From Hydrogenimonas sp. (GTDB lineage Bacteria > Campylobacterota > Campylobacteria > Campylobacterales > Hydrogenimonadaceae): 25,983 nt of DNA. Made by a program: the position numbers and the translations under genes. The stretch is taken from NCBI RefSeq assembly GCF_029933015.1, contig NZ_JAOZOZ010000006.1, positions 1 to 25,983 of the forward strand, read 5' to 3'. Below, piece after piece: positions 13,879 to 22,799 of the stretch (positions are counted from its first letter, which is position 1; each line of letters begins with the position of its first letter). The notes under the pieces are model-generated. The model saw only the letters and a program-made list of their open reading frames with translations, searched no databases and was not told the DNA's origin.

Positions 13879-14985
13879 ATGAAATTCAATCCCGTCATCG
13901 AACATCTCAAAACCTACGAGCCGGGCAAACCGATCGAACTGGTGGTCAGGGAGTTCGGCATCGAGCCCGATCAGATCGTCAAACTGGCATCCAACGAGAA
14001 TCCGCACGGATGCAGCCCGAAGGCGGCGGAGGCGGTGCGAAAGAGCGCCCATCTGATGTTCCGTTATCCGGACGATACGATGATGGCACTCAAGTCGAAG
14101 CTGAGCGAGCGCTTCGGCATAGACGAAAAGGAACTGATCGTCGGTGCCGGAAGCGATCAGATCATCGAGTTCGCCTGCCATGCCAAACTCTACGGCGGGG
14201 CCAAAATCCTGCAGAGCGAAATCACTTTCGCGATGTACCAGATCTATGCGGCCCAGTGCGGCGCGACCGTGATCAAGGCTCCCGGCGTCGCCCACGATCT
14301 GGAGGCGATGTACGAACTCTACCAAAAAGAGGAGCCCGAGATCATCTTCGTCTGTGCGCCGAACAATCCCACCGGCGACTGTCTCGACCGTGTCGATATC
14401 GAAAATTTCATCGAAAAGATCGACCACGATACGCTCGTCGTCGTCGATGGAGCCTATCAGGAGTACGCCGCCTACAAGGATCCGCGCAAAGCCCTCGATC
14501 CGGCGGCCCTGATCGAAAAATTTCCCCACGTTCTCTATCTGGGCACCTTTTCCAAAGCCTACGGACTGGGAGGGATGCGTATCGGCTACGGTATCGCGCG
14601 ACAGGAGATCGTCCGCTCTCTCTACAAACTCCGTCCCCCTTTCAACGTCACGACCCTCTCTCTCGTGGCCGCCGAAGAGGCTCTCGAAGACGAAGCTTTC
14701 GTGCAGATGACGCTGCGCGACTGTTTCGAGCAGATGGAACGCTACAGAGATTTCGCCCGGAAGCACGATATCGAAGTGATCGAGAGCTATACGAACTTCA
14801 TCACCTTCCTGCTTCGGGACATCGATTCGACGCGACTTGCGGAAGCGCTGCTTCGACGGGGTATCATCGTCAGGGATCTGAAAGGTTACGGGCTCAACGC
14901 CATTCGTATAACGATCGGAAAGAGTGAAGAGAACAGCCGGTTTTTCGAAACGACCGAAGAAATTTTGAATAACGGAGTGAAATGA
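13879..14985 (+). CDS. hisC: Histidinol-phosphate aminotransferase
   Basis: PLP aminotransferase of histidine synthesis; in organisms with few aminotransferases HisC may also serve Phe/Tyr, which would fit its place next to pheA (inference). The 368-residue product has the PLP lysine at residue 226 in TFSKAYGLGGMRIGYGIA, the KLASNENPHG N-terminal block, and CAPNNPTGDCL and VVDGAYQEYA motifs. An in-frame ATG at 13855 inside pheA would extend it by eight residues, but the ATG at 13879 (MKFNPVIEHLKTYEPGKPI) matches the usual N-terminus. The stop overlaps the fliF start (ATGA). Confidence 0.93.
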   Translation: MKFNPVIEHLKTYEPGKPIELVVREFGIEPDQIVKLASNENPHGCSPKAAEAVRKSAHLMFRYPDDTMMALKSKLSERFGIDEKELIVGAGSDQIIEFACHAKLYGGAKILQSEITFAMYQIYAAQCGATVIKAPGVAHDLEAMYELYQKEEPEIIFVCAPNNPTGDCLDRVDIENFIEKIDHDTLVVVDGAYQEYAAYKDPRKALDPAALIEKFPHVLYLGTFSKAYGLGGMRIGYGIARQEIVRSLYKLRPPFNVTTLSLVAAEEALEDEAFVQMTLRDCFEQMERYRDFARKHDIEVIESYTNFITFLLRDIDSTRLAEALLRRGIIVRDLKGYGLNAIRITIGKSEENSRFFETTEEILNNGVK

Positions 14986-16685
14986 ATTTCAAAGAGTTGA
15001 CGGCGCAGCTGACACGCCTATACGAAAAGCTCAACCGTGGACAGAAGATCGTCATCGCCGGGACGCTTTTCGCCGTCATCGGGTTCATCGTATTTCTCGT
15101 GCTCTACACTTCCGCAGGGCGCAGCGGCAGCTACGCCGTACTTTTCGACCACCTCTCCTCCAAAGATGCCGGTCTCATCATCCAGGAGCTGGAAAAAGAG
15201 GGGATCCCCTACAAAATTCCCGAAGACGGCACGATCGAGGTACCCAAGGACAGGGTCTACAAAGTACGCATCGCCGTCGCGTCCAAAGGGCTTCCGAAAG
15301 AGAGCCACGTGGGCTTCGAGCTCTTCGACAAGCAGGAGTTCGGTTCGACCGATTTCGACCAGAAGGTCAAGTTTCTAAGAGCGATCGAAGGGGAGCTTTC
15401 CAGGACCATTCAGAGTCTGCAGCCGATCGAGCGCGCCGTCGTGCATCTGGCGCTTCCCAAAGAGAGCGTCTTCGTCTCCAAAACGACACCGCCCAGCGCT
15501 TCGGTCGTGGTCAAAACGGTCGACGGGATGAGACTCTCGCGCAAACAGATCGCAGGCATCAAAAATCTCGTCGCCGCCGCCGTCGCGAATCTTTCGCCGG
15601 AAAATGTCAAGATCGTCAACGAGTACGGAGAGCCTCTGAGCGACAGCGGAGAAGAGGAGGGCGAACTCGTCAAGCAGCAGATCGCCTACAAAAACCGATT
15701 CGAAAAGGCGTATGAAGAGAAGATCGTCAACATTCTCGCACCCTTCATCGGAGGCAAAGACCGGGTCGTCGCGAAGGTGACGGTCGATTTCGATTTCGCG
15801 CAGCGAAGCAGCGTCGAGGAGCGCTACGACCCCGAAAACGTCGTGCGCAGCGAACAGAGCATGGAGGAGAAAAAGGAGGGGGCGCCGCCCGAACAGGTCG
15901 GCGGCGTCCCGGGTGCGGTCAGCAACATAGGGCCGGTGCAGGGGATCGAAACGAACCGGGCGAAACAGACCTATCAGAAATCCACCACGACGACCAACTA
16001 CGAAATATCCAAGAGAGTCTCCAACGTCAAAGGACCTTTTGCCTCCATGGAGAGGATCACCGCGGCTGTCGTCGTCGACGGAAAGTATATCCCCTCCGAT
16101 GACGGAACCATGAAATACACTCCCAGAAGCGAGGAGGAGCTCCAGCGCATCAGCGACCTGGTCAAACAGGCGATCGGATACAGCGCCAAGCGTGGAGACC
16201 AGGTGACCGTCTCCAATTTCAAATTCGAAACAACGGCCCAGGGCATGGCGCCGAATCCCTACAAATCGGCGGTTTCGACCTTCTATGCCTATGTGGAGCC
16301 GATCGTTCCGATACTGAAGTATCTCGTTCTTTTCGTCATTCTTTTCATCTTCTACAAAAAAGTGATCGTTCCGTTCAGCGAGAAGATGCTGGAAGTTCCC
16401 GTCGAAGAGGCTGCCGAAGGGGAACAGGTGCTGCATCTGGACGAGGAGGAGCACGAATCCCTGGCGGAGAAGTTTACCGAGATGCGCAAGAAGGTGGAGG
16501 AGCAGCTTGGACTCAGCGAGGAGTTCAGCGAAGAGGAACTCAAATATGATATATTGCTCGAAAAGGTCAAAGAGATGGCGGAAGAGCGTACCGACGAATT
16601 CGCCGCACTTATCAACGCTTTGATCCGTGACGAAAACGAGCTCGAGCAGAGTGCGGCGACGAAGATCAAAAAGGAAACATCGTGA
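14982..16685 (+). CDS. fliF: Flagellar MS-ring protein FliF
   Basis: Forms the MS ring in the inner membrane, the first structure of the flagellar basal body. The 567-residue product has a first transmembrane helix at about residues 24-45 and two ring-building periplasmic domains (LFDHLSSKDAGLIIQELEKE and FELFDKQEFGSTDFDQKVKF, with LSRTIQSLQPIERAVVHLAL). A variable Gly/Pro-rich loop region (about 300-320, GGVPGAVSNIGPVQG) follows, with a second transmembrane helix at about 445-465 and an acidic cytoplasmic tail that binds FliG. Start ATG overlaps hisC by four bases; stop overlaps fliG by four bases (GTGA). Confidence 0.95.
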   Translation: MNFKELTAQLTRLYEKLNRGQKIVIAGTLFAVIGFIVFLVLYTSAGRSGSYAVLFDHLSSKDAGLIIQELEKEGIPYKIPEDGTIEVPKDRVYKVRIAVASKGLPKESHVGFELFDKQEFGSTDFDQKVKFLRAIEGELSRTIQSLQPIERAVVHLALPKESVFVSKTTPPSASVVVKTVDGMRLSRKQIAGIKNLVAAAVANLSPENVKIVNEYGEPLSDSGEEEGELVKQQIAYKNRFEKAYEEKIVNILAPFIGGKDRVVAKVTVDFDFAQRSSVEERYDPENVVRSEQSMEEKKEGAPPEQVGGVPGAVSNIGPVQGIETNRAKQTYQKSTTTTNYEISKRVSNVKGPFASMERITAAVVVDGKYIPSDDGTMKYTPRSEEELQRISDLVKQAIGYSAKRGDQVTVSNFKFETTAQGMAPNPYKSAVSTFYAYVEPIVPILKYLVLFVILFIFYKKVIVPFSEKMLEVPVEEAAEGEQVLHLDEEEHESLAEKFTEMRKKVEEQLGLSEEFSEEELKYDILLEKVKEMAEERTDEFAALINALIRDENELEQSAATKIKKETS

Positions 16686-17713
16686 GCATACAACTGACTC
16701 CGCAGCAGCAGGCACAGCTTGACGGGCTCTCGATGGCCGAGAAAGTGGCCATCTTGCTGATCCAGTTGGGCGAGGATGTGACCACCAACGTTTTCGCCCA
16801 CCTGAACGTGGAGGCGATCACCGAGATTTCGAAATTCATCGCGATGGCCAAGACGATCGACAAGCCTGTAGCGATGGCGATACTGGAAGAGTTCTACGCC
16901 ATCATGCAGTCCAACCAGTACCTGAGCACGGGTGGCCTCGACTACGCCAAAGAGATACTCTACAAGGCACTGGGGCCGGAAGAGGCGAAAAAGATCATCG
17001 ACCGGCTCTCCAAATCGATGCAGACGACCCAGAGTTTCGGCTTTCTCTCCAAAATCAAGCCCCAGCAGCTGGCCGACTTCATCGTCAACGAACACCCCCA
17101 GACCATCGCGCTCATCCTGGCCCATATGGATCCGGGCGACGCGGCCAACGTGCTCAGCTATTTCGAGGACGATCTGCGCGCCGTCATCGCGATGCGTATG
17201 GCCAACCTGGGAGACATATCGCCACAGATCATCAAACGGGTCTCGACCGTGCTGGAGAGCAAACTCGAATCGCTCGCCAGCTACAAGGTCGAAGTGGGCG
17301 GTCCCCGGGCCGTGGCCGACATCTTCAACCGTCTGGGACAGAAGGCGGCAAAATCGACGCTGGTGCAGATCGAGCAGCTCGACGAGCAGCTCGCCAGCGC
17401 CATCAAGGAGATGATGTTCACCTTCGAGGATATCGTCAATCTCGACAACAACGCGATCCGGGAGATCCTCAAAGCGGTGGACAAGAAGGATCTGATGCTG
17501 GCGCTCAAAAGTGCTCCCGAGGAGCTGAAAGAGCGCTTTTTGTCCAATATGTCCCAGCGTGCGCGTGAAGCCTTCGAGGAGGAGATGCAGTTCATGGGTG
17601 CCGTGAAAGTCAAAGAGGTGGAGGGTGCCCAACGCAAAATCGTCGAAGTGGTCCAGAAACTGGCGGAAGAGGGCATCGTCAGCATAGGAGAAGCCGAGGA
17701 GATGATCGAGTAG
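16682..17713 (+). CDS. fliG: Flagellar motor switch protein FliG
   Basis: Rotor protein of the C-ring that sits on FliF and is pushed by the stator. The 343-residue product has the N-terminal FliF-binding domain (LSMAEKVAILLIQLGED), the middle domain with the EHPQ signature at 137-140 (binding FliM), and the C-terminal torque domain. The latter includes FEDIVNLDNNAIREILK, LMLALKSAPEELKERFLSNM and the charged segment MSQRAREAFEEEMQFMGAV. The start is GTG overlapping the fliF stop, so FliF and FliG are probably translated in coupling. Length is normal. Confidence 0.95.
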   Translation: MSIQLTPQQQAQLDGLSMAEKVAILLIQLGEDVTTNVFAHLNVEAITEISKFIAMAKTIDKPVAMAILEEFYAIMQSNQYLSTGGLDYAKEILYKALGPEEAKKIIDRLSKSMQTTQSFGFLSKIKPQQLADFIVNEHPQTIALILAHMDPGDAANVLSYFEDDLRAVIAMRMANLGDISPQIIKRVSTVLESKLESLASYKVEVGGPRAVADIFNRLGQKAAKSTLVQIEQLDEQLASAIKEMMFTFEDIVNLDNNAIREILKAVDKKDLMLALKSAPEELKERFLSNMSQRAREAFEEEMQFMGAVKVKEVEGAQRKIVEVVQKLAEEGIVSIGEAEEMIE

Positions 17714-17714
17714 C

Positions 17715-18587
17715 ATGGAAACCGTCATCCCGCCTGAGAAAACGAGCGGCCACATCATCCAGAAATACCGCTTCAAAGTCCTTTCGCAGAATGTGTGTGA
17801 GGAGTCTGCCGCTTCCAAACCGCAAAAAGGTGGCGTACAACCCTACAGCTTCAAGGAACTCCCATCGGAAACGGTGGAGGAGTGCGTAGCCGAAGAGAGG
17901 GAGATACAGGAGAAGGAAACGGATACCGAAAAAGAGGAAAAGGTTTCCGAAACTTCCGAAATCGCAGCGGACCGGGAGCCTTCCGGCGAGATGATGGAAG
18001 AGATGCTCAAACGGGTCGACGAACTCTCCACCGAACTGGTCAAAACCCAGATGGCTCTCGAAAAGCAGCAGGAGGAGTTCCAAAAACTCGTCGAAGAGGA
18101 GAGGGCGAGCGCTTTCGAAGAGGGCATGGAAGCGGGGCGAGCGGCGTGCGAAAAAGAGTTGAATCGCCAGATCGAGGAGTCGAGATCGCGTTTTACCGCT
18201 GCGATCAGAGCACTCGAAGAGAGTCAGCAGACATTTATGAAAAAGGTCGACACGATCGAAGAGGAACTGATCGAAACGGCTCTTGATCTGGCAAGACAGG
18301 TCGTGGTGAAAGAGATCGAAAGCAGTGCGCAGGAGGTGGCTCTGCGCCTGGCGAGACTGCTGCTCGCGGAGGTGAAAGAGGCTTCGAAAGTCAAACTCAA
18401 AGTCAATCCCGACGACTACGAATATGTCAAAGCGAACCTCGAAACGACCAAAAACGTAAAGATCGTTCCCGATCCGGCCGTAGGTGCCGGAGGGGTCGTC
18501 ATCTTGAGCGATATCGGAAATATCGACGGTGACATCATGCACCGCTTCGAAAGAATCAAAGAAGCGGTTTTCGGAACCGTCAAGTAG
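17715..18587 (+). CDS. fliH: Flagellar assembly protein FliH
   Basis: Peripheral stator-like regulator of the export ATPase FliI, connecting it to the C-ring. The 290-residue product has a variable N-terminal region with a patch of mostly Glu, Lys and Thr (about 55-90). A long coiled coil follows (about 92-200; MMEEMLKRVDELSTELVKTQ opens it, and the family's Gly-spaced EEGMEAGRAACEKELN is included). A globular C-terminal domain typical of FliH/YscL ends with VKIVPDPAVGAGGVVILSD. The ATG lies one base after the fliG stop. dxs follows after 13 bases, an order I recall from Campylobacter. Confidence 0.9.
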   Translation: METVIPPEKTSGHIIQKYRFKVLSQNVCEESAASKPQKGGVQPYSFKELPSETVEECVAEEREIQEKETDTEKEEKVSETSEIAADREPSGEMMEEMLKRVDELSTELVKTQMALEKQQEEFQKLVEEERASAFEEGMEAGRAACEKELNRQIEESRSRFTAAIRALEESQQTFMKKVDTIEEELIETALDLARQVVVKEIESSAQEVALRLARLLLAEVKEASKVKLKVNPDDYEYVKANLETTKNVKIVPDPAVGAGGVVILSDIGNIDGDIMHRFERIKEAVFGTVK

Positions 18588-18600
18588 GAAGAGAAAAGGA

Positions 18601-20445
18601 ATGGAAATAGAAAATCTCAAAGCGATGAGTCTGCCCGAACTCGAAGAGCTGGCCGGCAGGATCAGGGAGCGCATTCTGGATGTGGTGAGCCGCAACGGCG
18701 GGCATCTGAGCAGCACACTGGGTGCGACCGATCTGATCGTGGCCATGCACTATGTATTCGACGCATCGAAAGATCCCTTCATTTTCGATGTGAGCCACCA
18801 GGCCTATGCCCACAAACTGCTGACCGGCCGCTGGGAGGCTTTCGAGACGTTGCGACAATTCGGCGGTATCAGCGGGTATACGAAACCCTCCGAGTCCCCC
18901 TACGACTACTATATCGCGGGTCACAGCTCCACTTCCGTTTCTCTGGCGGTCGGGGCCGCCAAAGCGATCCGTCTACGCGGCGAAGAGGGAGAACGGATCC
19001 CCGTCGTCATGATCGGAGACGGAGCCATGAGCGCGGGTATGGTCTACGAAGCCCTCAACGAGCTTGGGGACAGAAAATACCCGGCCATCATCATTCTCAA
19101 CGACAACGAAATGAGTATCGCCAAACCGATCGGAGCCATCAGCCGGATGCTCTCCCAGGCGATGGCCAGCCCCTTCTATCAACGCTTCAAGGAGCGGACC
19201 GAACAGATGCTCGAGCATTTCCCGGAATCTGCACGCTATATGGCGAAACGGATGGAAGAGGGGATGCGGATGATCACCCCGGGCATTCTTTTCGAGGAGA
19301 TGGGGCTGGAGTATATCGGTCCTGTAAACGGACACAACATCGAACAGCTCATCGAAACCCTCCAGACCGCCAAAGAGCTTCAGAAACCGGTCATCGTCCA
19401 TGCCCAGACCACCAAGGGAAAAGGGTACAAGATCGCCGAAGGGTATTACGAACACTGGCACGGGGTCGGTCCCTTCGACAAAGAGAGCGGCCAAAGCCTG
19501 AAAAAAAGCACGGAGCCGAGCGCGACGAAAATTTTCAGTGACAAACTCTGCGAACTGGCTGAAAAAAACGAAAAGATCGTCGGTGTGACGGCCGCGATGC
19601 CCAGCGGAACCGGCATGAAACAGTTGATGGAGAAGTTTCCCGACCGTTTCTGGGATGTGGGGATCGCCGAGCAGCACGCCGTCACCTCCATGGGACCGCT
19701 GGCCAAAGAGGGGTACAAGCCGTTTGTCGCGATCTATTCGACCTTTCTGCAGCGTGGTTACGACCAGGTGATCCACGACATCTCCATCATGAATCTTCCC
19801 GTGGCTTTCGCCATCGACAGGGCGGGAATCGTCGGAGAAGACGGTGAGACCCATCAGGGAGCTTTCGATATCAGCTATCTGCGGACCGTGCCCAACATGA
19901 CACTTTTCGCCCCCCGGGACAATGCGACGCTGGAACTGGCGGTGGAGTTCGCCGCCGGGTATCCGACACCTTGCGCCTTCCGATACCCCAGGGGTGCGAT
20001 GGGACTCGAAAACGGCCGCTATCCGGCCCGTGCTTTCGAGACAGGGAGGGCGGAATACCTGGAAGAAGAGGGTGAAATCCTGCTGATCGGTTACGGCAAC
20101 GGGGTGGGCCGTGCCGTGGCCGTCGCCGATCTGCTTCGAGAGCGCGGCGTGAATGCGGCGGTACTCGATCTGCGTTTCGTCAAACCGATCGATACCGAAA
20201 CGCTTGAAAAGGCAGCAAAAAAGTGGAATCGCTGGTACGTTTTCAGCGACGGAGCGAAGATGGGAGGGGTGGCTTCCGCCGTTGCGGAAGCGTTGATGCC
20301 CGAAACCCACCGGAAGGTATCGATTACCTCCTTCGAATATCCCGACCGTTTCATCGAGCACGGAAAGACGGCAAAGGTGGAAGAGTCGATGGGGCTTTTG
20401 CCCAAACAGCTGGCGGAGAGAATAGTGAAGGATTTGCAGAGATAA
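18601..20445 (+). CDS. dxs: 1-deoxy-D-xylulose-5-phosphate synthase
   Basis: Thiamine-diphosphate enzyme joining pyruvate and glyceraldehyde-3-phosphate in the first step of the MEP isoprenoid pathway. The frame is open from 18529, but the ATG at 18601 (MEIENLKAMSLPELEELAGR) fits the family N-terminus, giving 614 residues, and is preceded by AGGAAGAG. Motifs: RNGGHLSSTLGATDL, DVSHQAYAHKLLTG, YYIAGHSSTSVSLAVGAAKA, the ThDP/Mg motif GDGAMSAG at 139-146 with its Asn in ILNDNEMSI, and DVGIAEQHAV with the catalytic Glu. The transketolase C-domain ends the protein. It is the last gene of the chain from lysA; a strong terminator follows six bases after the stop. Confidence 0.94.
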   Translation: MEIENLKAMSLPELEELAGRIRERILDVVSRNGGHLSSTLGATDLIVAMHYVFDASKDPFIFDVSHQAYAHKLLTGRWEAFETLRQFGGISGYTKPSESPYDYYIAGHSSTSVSLAVGAAKAIRLRGEEGERIPVVMIGDGAMSAGMVYEALNELGDRKYPAIIILNDNEMSIAKPIGAISRMLSQAMASPFYQRFKERTEQMLEHFPESARYMAKRMEEGMRMITPGILFEEMGLEYIGPVNGHNIEQLIETLQTAKELQKPVIVHAQTTKGKGYKIAEGYYEHWHGVGPFDKESGQSLKKSTEPSATKIFSDKLCELAEKNEKIVGVTAAMPSGTGMKQLMEKFPDRFWDVGIAEQHAVTSMGPLAKEGYKPFVAIYSTFLQRGYDQVIHDISIMNLPVAFAIDRAGIVGEDGETHQGAFDISYLRTVPNMTLFAPRDNATLELAVEFAAGYPTPCAFRYPRGAMGLENGRYPARAFETGRAEYLEEEGEILLIGYGNGVGRAVAVADLLRERGVNAAVLDLRFVKPIDTETLEKAAKKWNRWYVFSDGAKMGGVASAVAEALMPETHRKVSITSFEYPDRFIEHGKTAKVEESMGLLPKQLAERIVKDLQR

Positions 20446-20480
20446 AAAAAAGGGCGGCTTTCGGGCCGCCCCTTTTTTCT
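20444..20480. terminator. Bidirectional rho-independent terminator between dxs and ahpC
   Basis: GGGCGGC (20452-20458), loop TTTCGG, and GCCGCCC (20465-20471) form a perfect seven-pair stem. It is followed by TTTTTT on the plus strand and preceded by a run of A residues that supplies the U-tract for the minus strand. It therefore serves both convergent transcripts. Confidence 0.92.
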
Positions 20481-20519
20481 CGTTTGTGGGTGAAAGAAAA
20501 CGCCCGAGGGCGCTTTCGC

Positions 20520-21116
20520 TTAGAGCTCTTCGGCGTGCTTTGCCAGATACTCGGCGACACCTTTGGGATCGGCTTTCATACCCTCTTCGCCTTTGTGCCA
20601 TCCGGCGGGGCAGACTTCGCCATATTCGTTGGTGAAGTGCATCGCATCGATCATGCGGAGCATTTCGTCGATGTTTCGGCCGAGGGGAAGGTCGTTGATG
20701 ACCGCATGGCGGATCGTGCCGTCGGTGTCGATCAGAAAAGAGCCGCGCAGAGCGACGCCGTCATCGAGAAGTACGTCGTAGTCTGCTGCGATCTGCTTCG
20801 TCAGGTCGGCGACGAGCGGATAGCGGACCTGGCCGATGCCACCCTCTTCGACCGGCGTGTTTTTCCATGCCAGGTGCGTGAAATGACTGTCGACGGAACA
20901 TCCGATGACGTTGACGCCGCGGCTCGTGAACTCGTCGAGTCGATGGTCGAAGGCGATGATTTCCGAGGGGCATACGAACGTGAAGTCCAGAGGATAGAAG
21001 AAAAGAACGGTACCTTTTTCACCGAAGTTTTCATAGAGGTTGAAATTGTCGACAATTTCGTTGTTTCCGAGTACTGCGTTGGCAGTGAAGTCGGGAGCTT
21101 TTTTCGTTACGAGCAT
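20520..21116 (-). CDS. ahpC: Typical 2-Cys peroxiredoxin (AhpC/TSA)
   Basis: Reduces hydrogen peroxide and organic peroxides. The 198-residue product has the peroxidatic Cys49 in DFTFVCPSE and the resolving Cys169 in GEVCPAGW, so it is a typical 2-Cys Prx1/AhpC-group enzyme. Other landmarks are APDFTANAV at the N-terminus, GCSVDSHFTHLAWKN, and GSFLIDTDGTIRH. The extended frame to 21161 is ignored: ATG at 21116 has AAGGAGA four bases upstream and gives the usual N-terminus. The electron donor (AhpF or thioredoxin) is not in the window. The gene faces dxs across a shared terminator and is divergent from metK. Confidence 0.93.
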   Translation of the reverse strand: MLVTKKAPDFTANAVLGNNEIVDNFNLYENFGEKGTVLFFYPLDFTFVCPSEIIAFDHRLDEFTSRGVNVIGCSVDSHFTHLAWKNTPVEEGGIGQVRYPLVADLTKQIAADYDVLLDDGVALRGSFLIDTDGTIRHAVINDLPLGRNIDEMLRMIDAMHFTNEYGEVCPAGWHKGEEGMKADPKGVAEYLAKHAEEL

Positions 21117-21149
21117 TGAGTCTCCTTCATAAGTTTTATTGACGGAAAA

Positions 21150-21158
21150 ATTATAGCA
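21150..21158 (-). promoter_or_regulatory. Extended -10 promoter of ahpC
   Basis: On the minus strand TGCTATAAT is a full consensus extended -10. Transcription would start near 21143, giving a leader of about 26 bases with AAGGAGA. A TTGACT further upstream (21173-21168) is only 12 bases away, too close to be a normal -35. It may be fortuitous or part of an operator. Confidence 0.6.
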
Positions 21159-21216
21159 CACTATCGAGTCAATGCTATATTACAGAAACGGATTAATCTT
21201 TTACAAACATTTCGAT

Positions 21217-21239
21217 ATAATCCATCGACATCTATAATC
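21217..21239 (+). promoter_or_regulatory. Tandem -10 elements of metK
   Basis: Two perfect TATAAT hexamers occur, at 21217-21222 and 21234-21239, in an AT-rich stretch, with no clear -35. Either would give a leader of about 25-45 bases before metK. A further TATACA at 21246-21251 is less likely. Confidence 0.5.
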
Positions 21240-21271
21240 TTGTTTATACATTAATATTTAAAGGATAGTTG

Positions 21272-22429
21272 GTGCCAAGAAGTTATCTTTTCACGTCGGA
21301 ATCGGTCACCGAAGGCCATCCCGACAAAATGGCCGATCAGATCAGCGATGCGATTCTCGATTACATCATAGAACGGGATCCCAATGCCCGTGTAGCATGC
21401 GAAACACTCCTCTCCAACGGATTCTGCGTCATAGCGGGTGAACTCAAAACCGTCACCTACGCCCCGATGCAGGATATCGCCAGAGAGGTGGTCCGCGAAA
21501 TCGGTTATACCGATGCACTTTACGGCTTCGACTACCGTTCCGCCGGCGTGCTCAACGGAATCGGCGAACAGTCTCCCGATATCAACCAGGGTGTCGATCA
21601 GGCTGGCGGAGCGATCGGTGCGGGGGATCAGGGATTGATGTTCGGATACGCCTGCAAGGAGACGCCGACGCTGATGCCTCTGCCGATCTATCTTGCCCAC
21701 CGTTTGACGGAGGGATTGGCCAAAAGCCGCAAGGACGGGACCCTTCCTTTTCTCAGACCCGACGGTAAGGCCCAGGTGACGGTGGAGTACGTCGATGGCA
21801 AACCCCATAAAGTCAAAACGATCGTCGTATCGACCCAACACGACCCCGATGTAAGTCATGAAAAGCTGAAAAACGCGATCATCGAGGAGCTCATCTACAA
21901 CGTAATCCCCGAAGATCTGCTGGACGAAAACGTCGTCTACCATATCAATCCCACCGGAAGATTCGTCATCGGCGGGCCGCAGGGCGATGCGGGACTTACG
22001 GGGCGTAAGATCATCGTCGACACCTATGGCGGCAGCTGTCCTCACGGTGGCGGGGCATTCAGCGGAAAAGATCCGACCAAGGTAGACCGAAGCGGCGCCT
22101 ATGCGGCCCGATATGTGGCGAAAAATCTGGTGGCCGCCGGTGTATGTGAAAAGGTGACCATCCAGATCGCCTATGCCATCGGTGTGGTCGAACCGGTCTC
22201 GATCATGGTCGATACGCACGGAACGGGAAATGTCCCTGAAGAGAAGATCGAAGCGTGTATCTACGAACTCTTCGATCTGACGCCCAAAGGCATCATCGAA
22301 ACACTCGATCTGCTTCGCCCCATCTACCGCAAAACCGCGGCATACGGGCATTTCGGACGGGAACTGCCGGAGTTTACGTGGGAGAAAACGGACAAAGTCG
22401 AAGCGATCCGAAAAAGTCTCGGTCTGTAG
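21272..22429 (+). CDS. metK: S-adenosylmethionine synthetase
   Basis: Makes S-adenosylmethionine from methionine and ATP. The 385-residue product has the family signatures: FTSESVTEGHPDKMADQISD at the N-terminus, the ATP-binding GAGDQGLMFGYA, GGPQGDAGLTGRKIIVDTYG, and the P-loop-like GGGAFSGKDPTKVDRSGAYA. The frame allows TTG at 21269, but GTG at 21272 lies six bases after AAGGA (21261-21265), a better spacing, and gives MPRSYLFTSES. It is transcribed alone from its own promoters, divergent from ahpC. fdxA has a separate -10 downstream. Confidence 0.95.
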   Translation: MPRSYLFTSESVTEGHPDKMADQISDAILDYIIERDPNARVACETLLSNGFCVIAGELKTVTYAPMQDIAREVVREIGYTDALYGFDYRSAGVLNGIGEQSPDINQGVDQAGGAIGAGDQGLMFGYACKETPTLMPLPIYLAHRLTEGLAKSRKDGTLPFLRPDGKAQVTVEYVDGKPHKVKTIVVSTQHDPDVSHEKLKNAIIEELIYNVIPEDLLDENVVYHINPTGRFVIGGPQGDAGLTGRKIIVDTYGGSCPHGGGAFSGKDPTKVDRSGAYAARYVAKNLVAAGVCEKVTIQIAYAIGVVEPVSIMVDTHGTGNVPEEKIEACIYELFDLTPKGIIETLDLLRPIYRKTAAYGHFGRELPEFTWEKTDKVEAIRKSLGL

Positions 22430-22464
22430 GCAACCTATTTAAATACTTTTTAAAAATGTTGTGT

Positions 22465-22470
22465 TATAGT
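22465..22470 (+). promoter_or_regulatory. -10 element of fdxA
   Basis: TATAGT at 22465-22470 follows an AT-rich stretch containing TTTTTAAAAA; no firm -35. It leaves a short leader with AAGGAG at 22491-22496, six bases before the fdxA ATG. Confidence 0.45.
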
Positions 22471-22502
22471 ACGTATGATTAAATCTTAAAAAGGAGCTGT
22501 AA

Positions 22503-22787
22503 ATGGCTGTATTGATCACTGATACCTGCATCAACTGCGGAGCTTGTATTGACGAGTGCCCGGTCGAAGCGATCGTCGACGACGAGGATAATCCGACAGG
22601 AGAAGAGATCTATTATGTTTATCCCGACAAGTGTGTCGAATGTGTAGGCTACCATGACGAGCCCGCATGTGCGACGGCCTGCCCGACGGAAGGCTGTATC
22701 GTTTGGGATGTATGCGTGGAAGGTGCGACATGCCGTGACGACATCTCCGAAGAAGCGCGCACCGAGCATCAGCCGGTCGTCGAGTAA
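22503..22787 (+). CDS. fdxA: 2[4Fe-4S] ferredoxin
   Basis: A 94-residue soluble electron carrier. Cluster I ligands are Cys9, Cys12, Cys15 and Cys19 (CINCGACIDECP). Cluster II ligands are Cys44, Cys47, Cys56 and Cys60, with an eight-residue insert between the second and third Cys (CVECVGYHDEPACATACP). That insert and the C-terminal extension mark the Allochromatium/YfhL type, which has very low-potential clusters. Three extra Cys occur at 65, 71 and 77. Partners could be pyruvate or 2-oxoglutarate ferredoxin oxidoreductases, known in Campylobacterota; this is inference. Order with ndk is as I recall it in Campylobacter, where fdxA lies near ahpC and has been linked to aerotolerance. Confidence 0.92.
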   Translation: MAVLITDTCINCGACIDECPVEAIVDDEDNPTGEEIYYVYPDKCVECVGYHDEPACATACPTEGCIVWDVCVEGATCRDDISEEARTEHQPVVE

Positions 22788-22799
22788 TTTTTCATAAAA

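Noticed and set aside
18529..18600. Upstream extension of dxs into fliH
   Set aside because: The added 24 residues are Ser/Lys/Arg-rich out-of-frame fliH sequence; ATG 18601 fits the family.
18973..20601. A 542-codon minus-strand frame opposite dxs that crosses the terminator
   Set aside because: It spans a strong terminator and overlaps both dxs and ahpC, which have complete motifs; it is a composition artefact.
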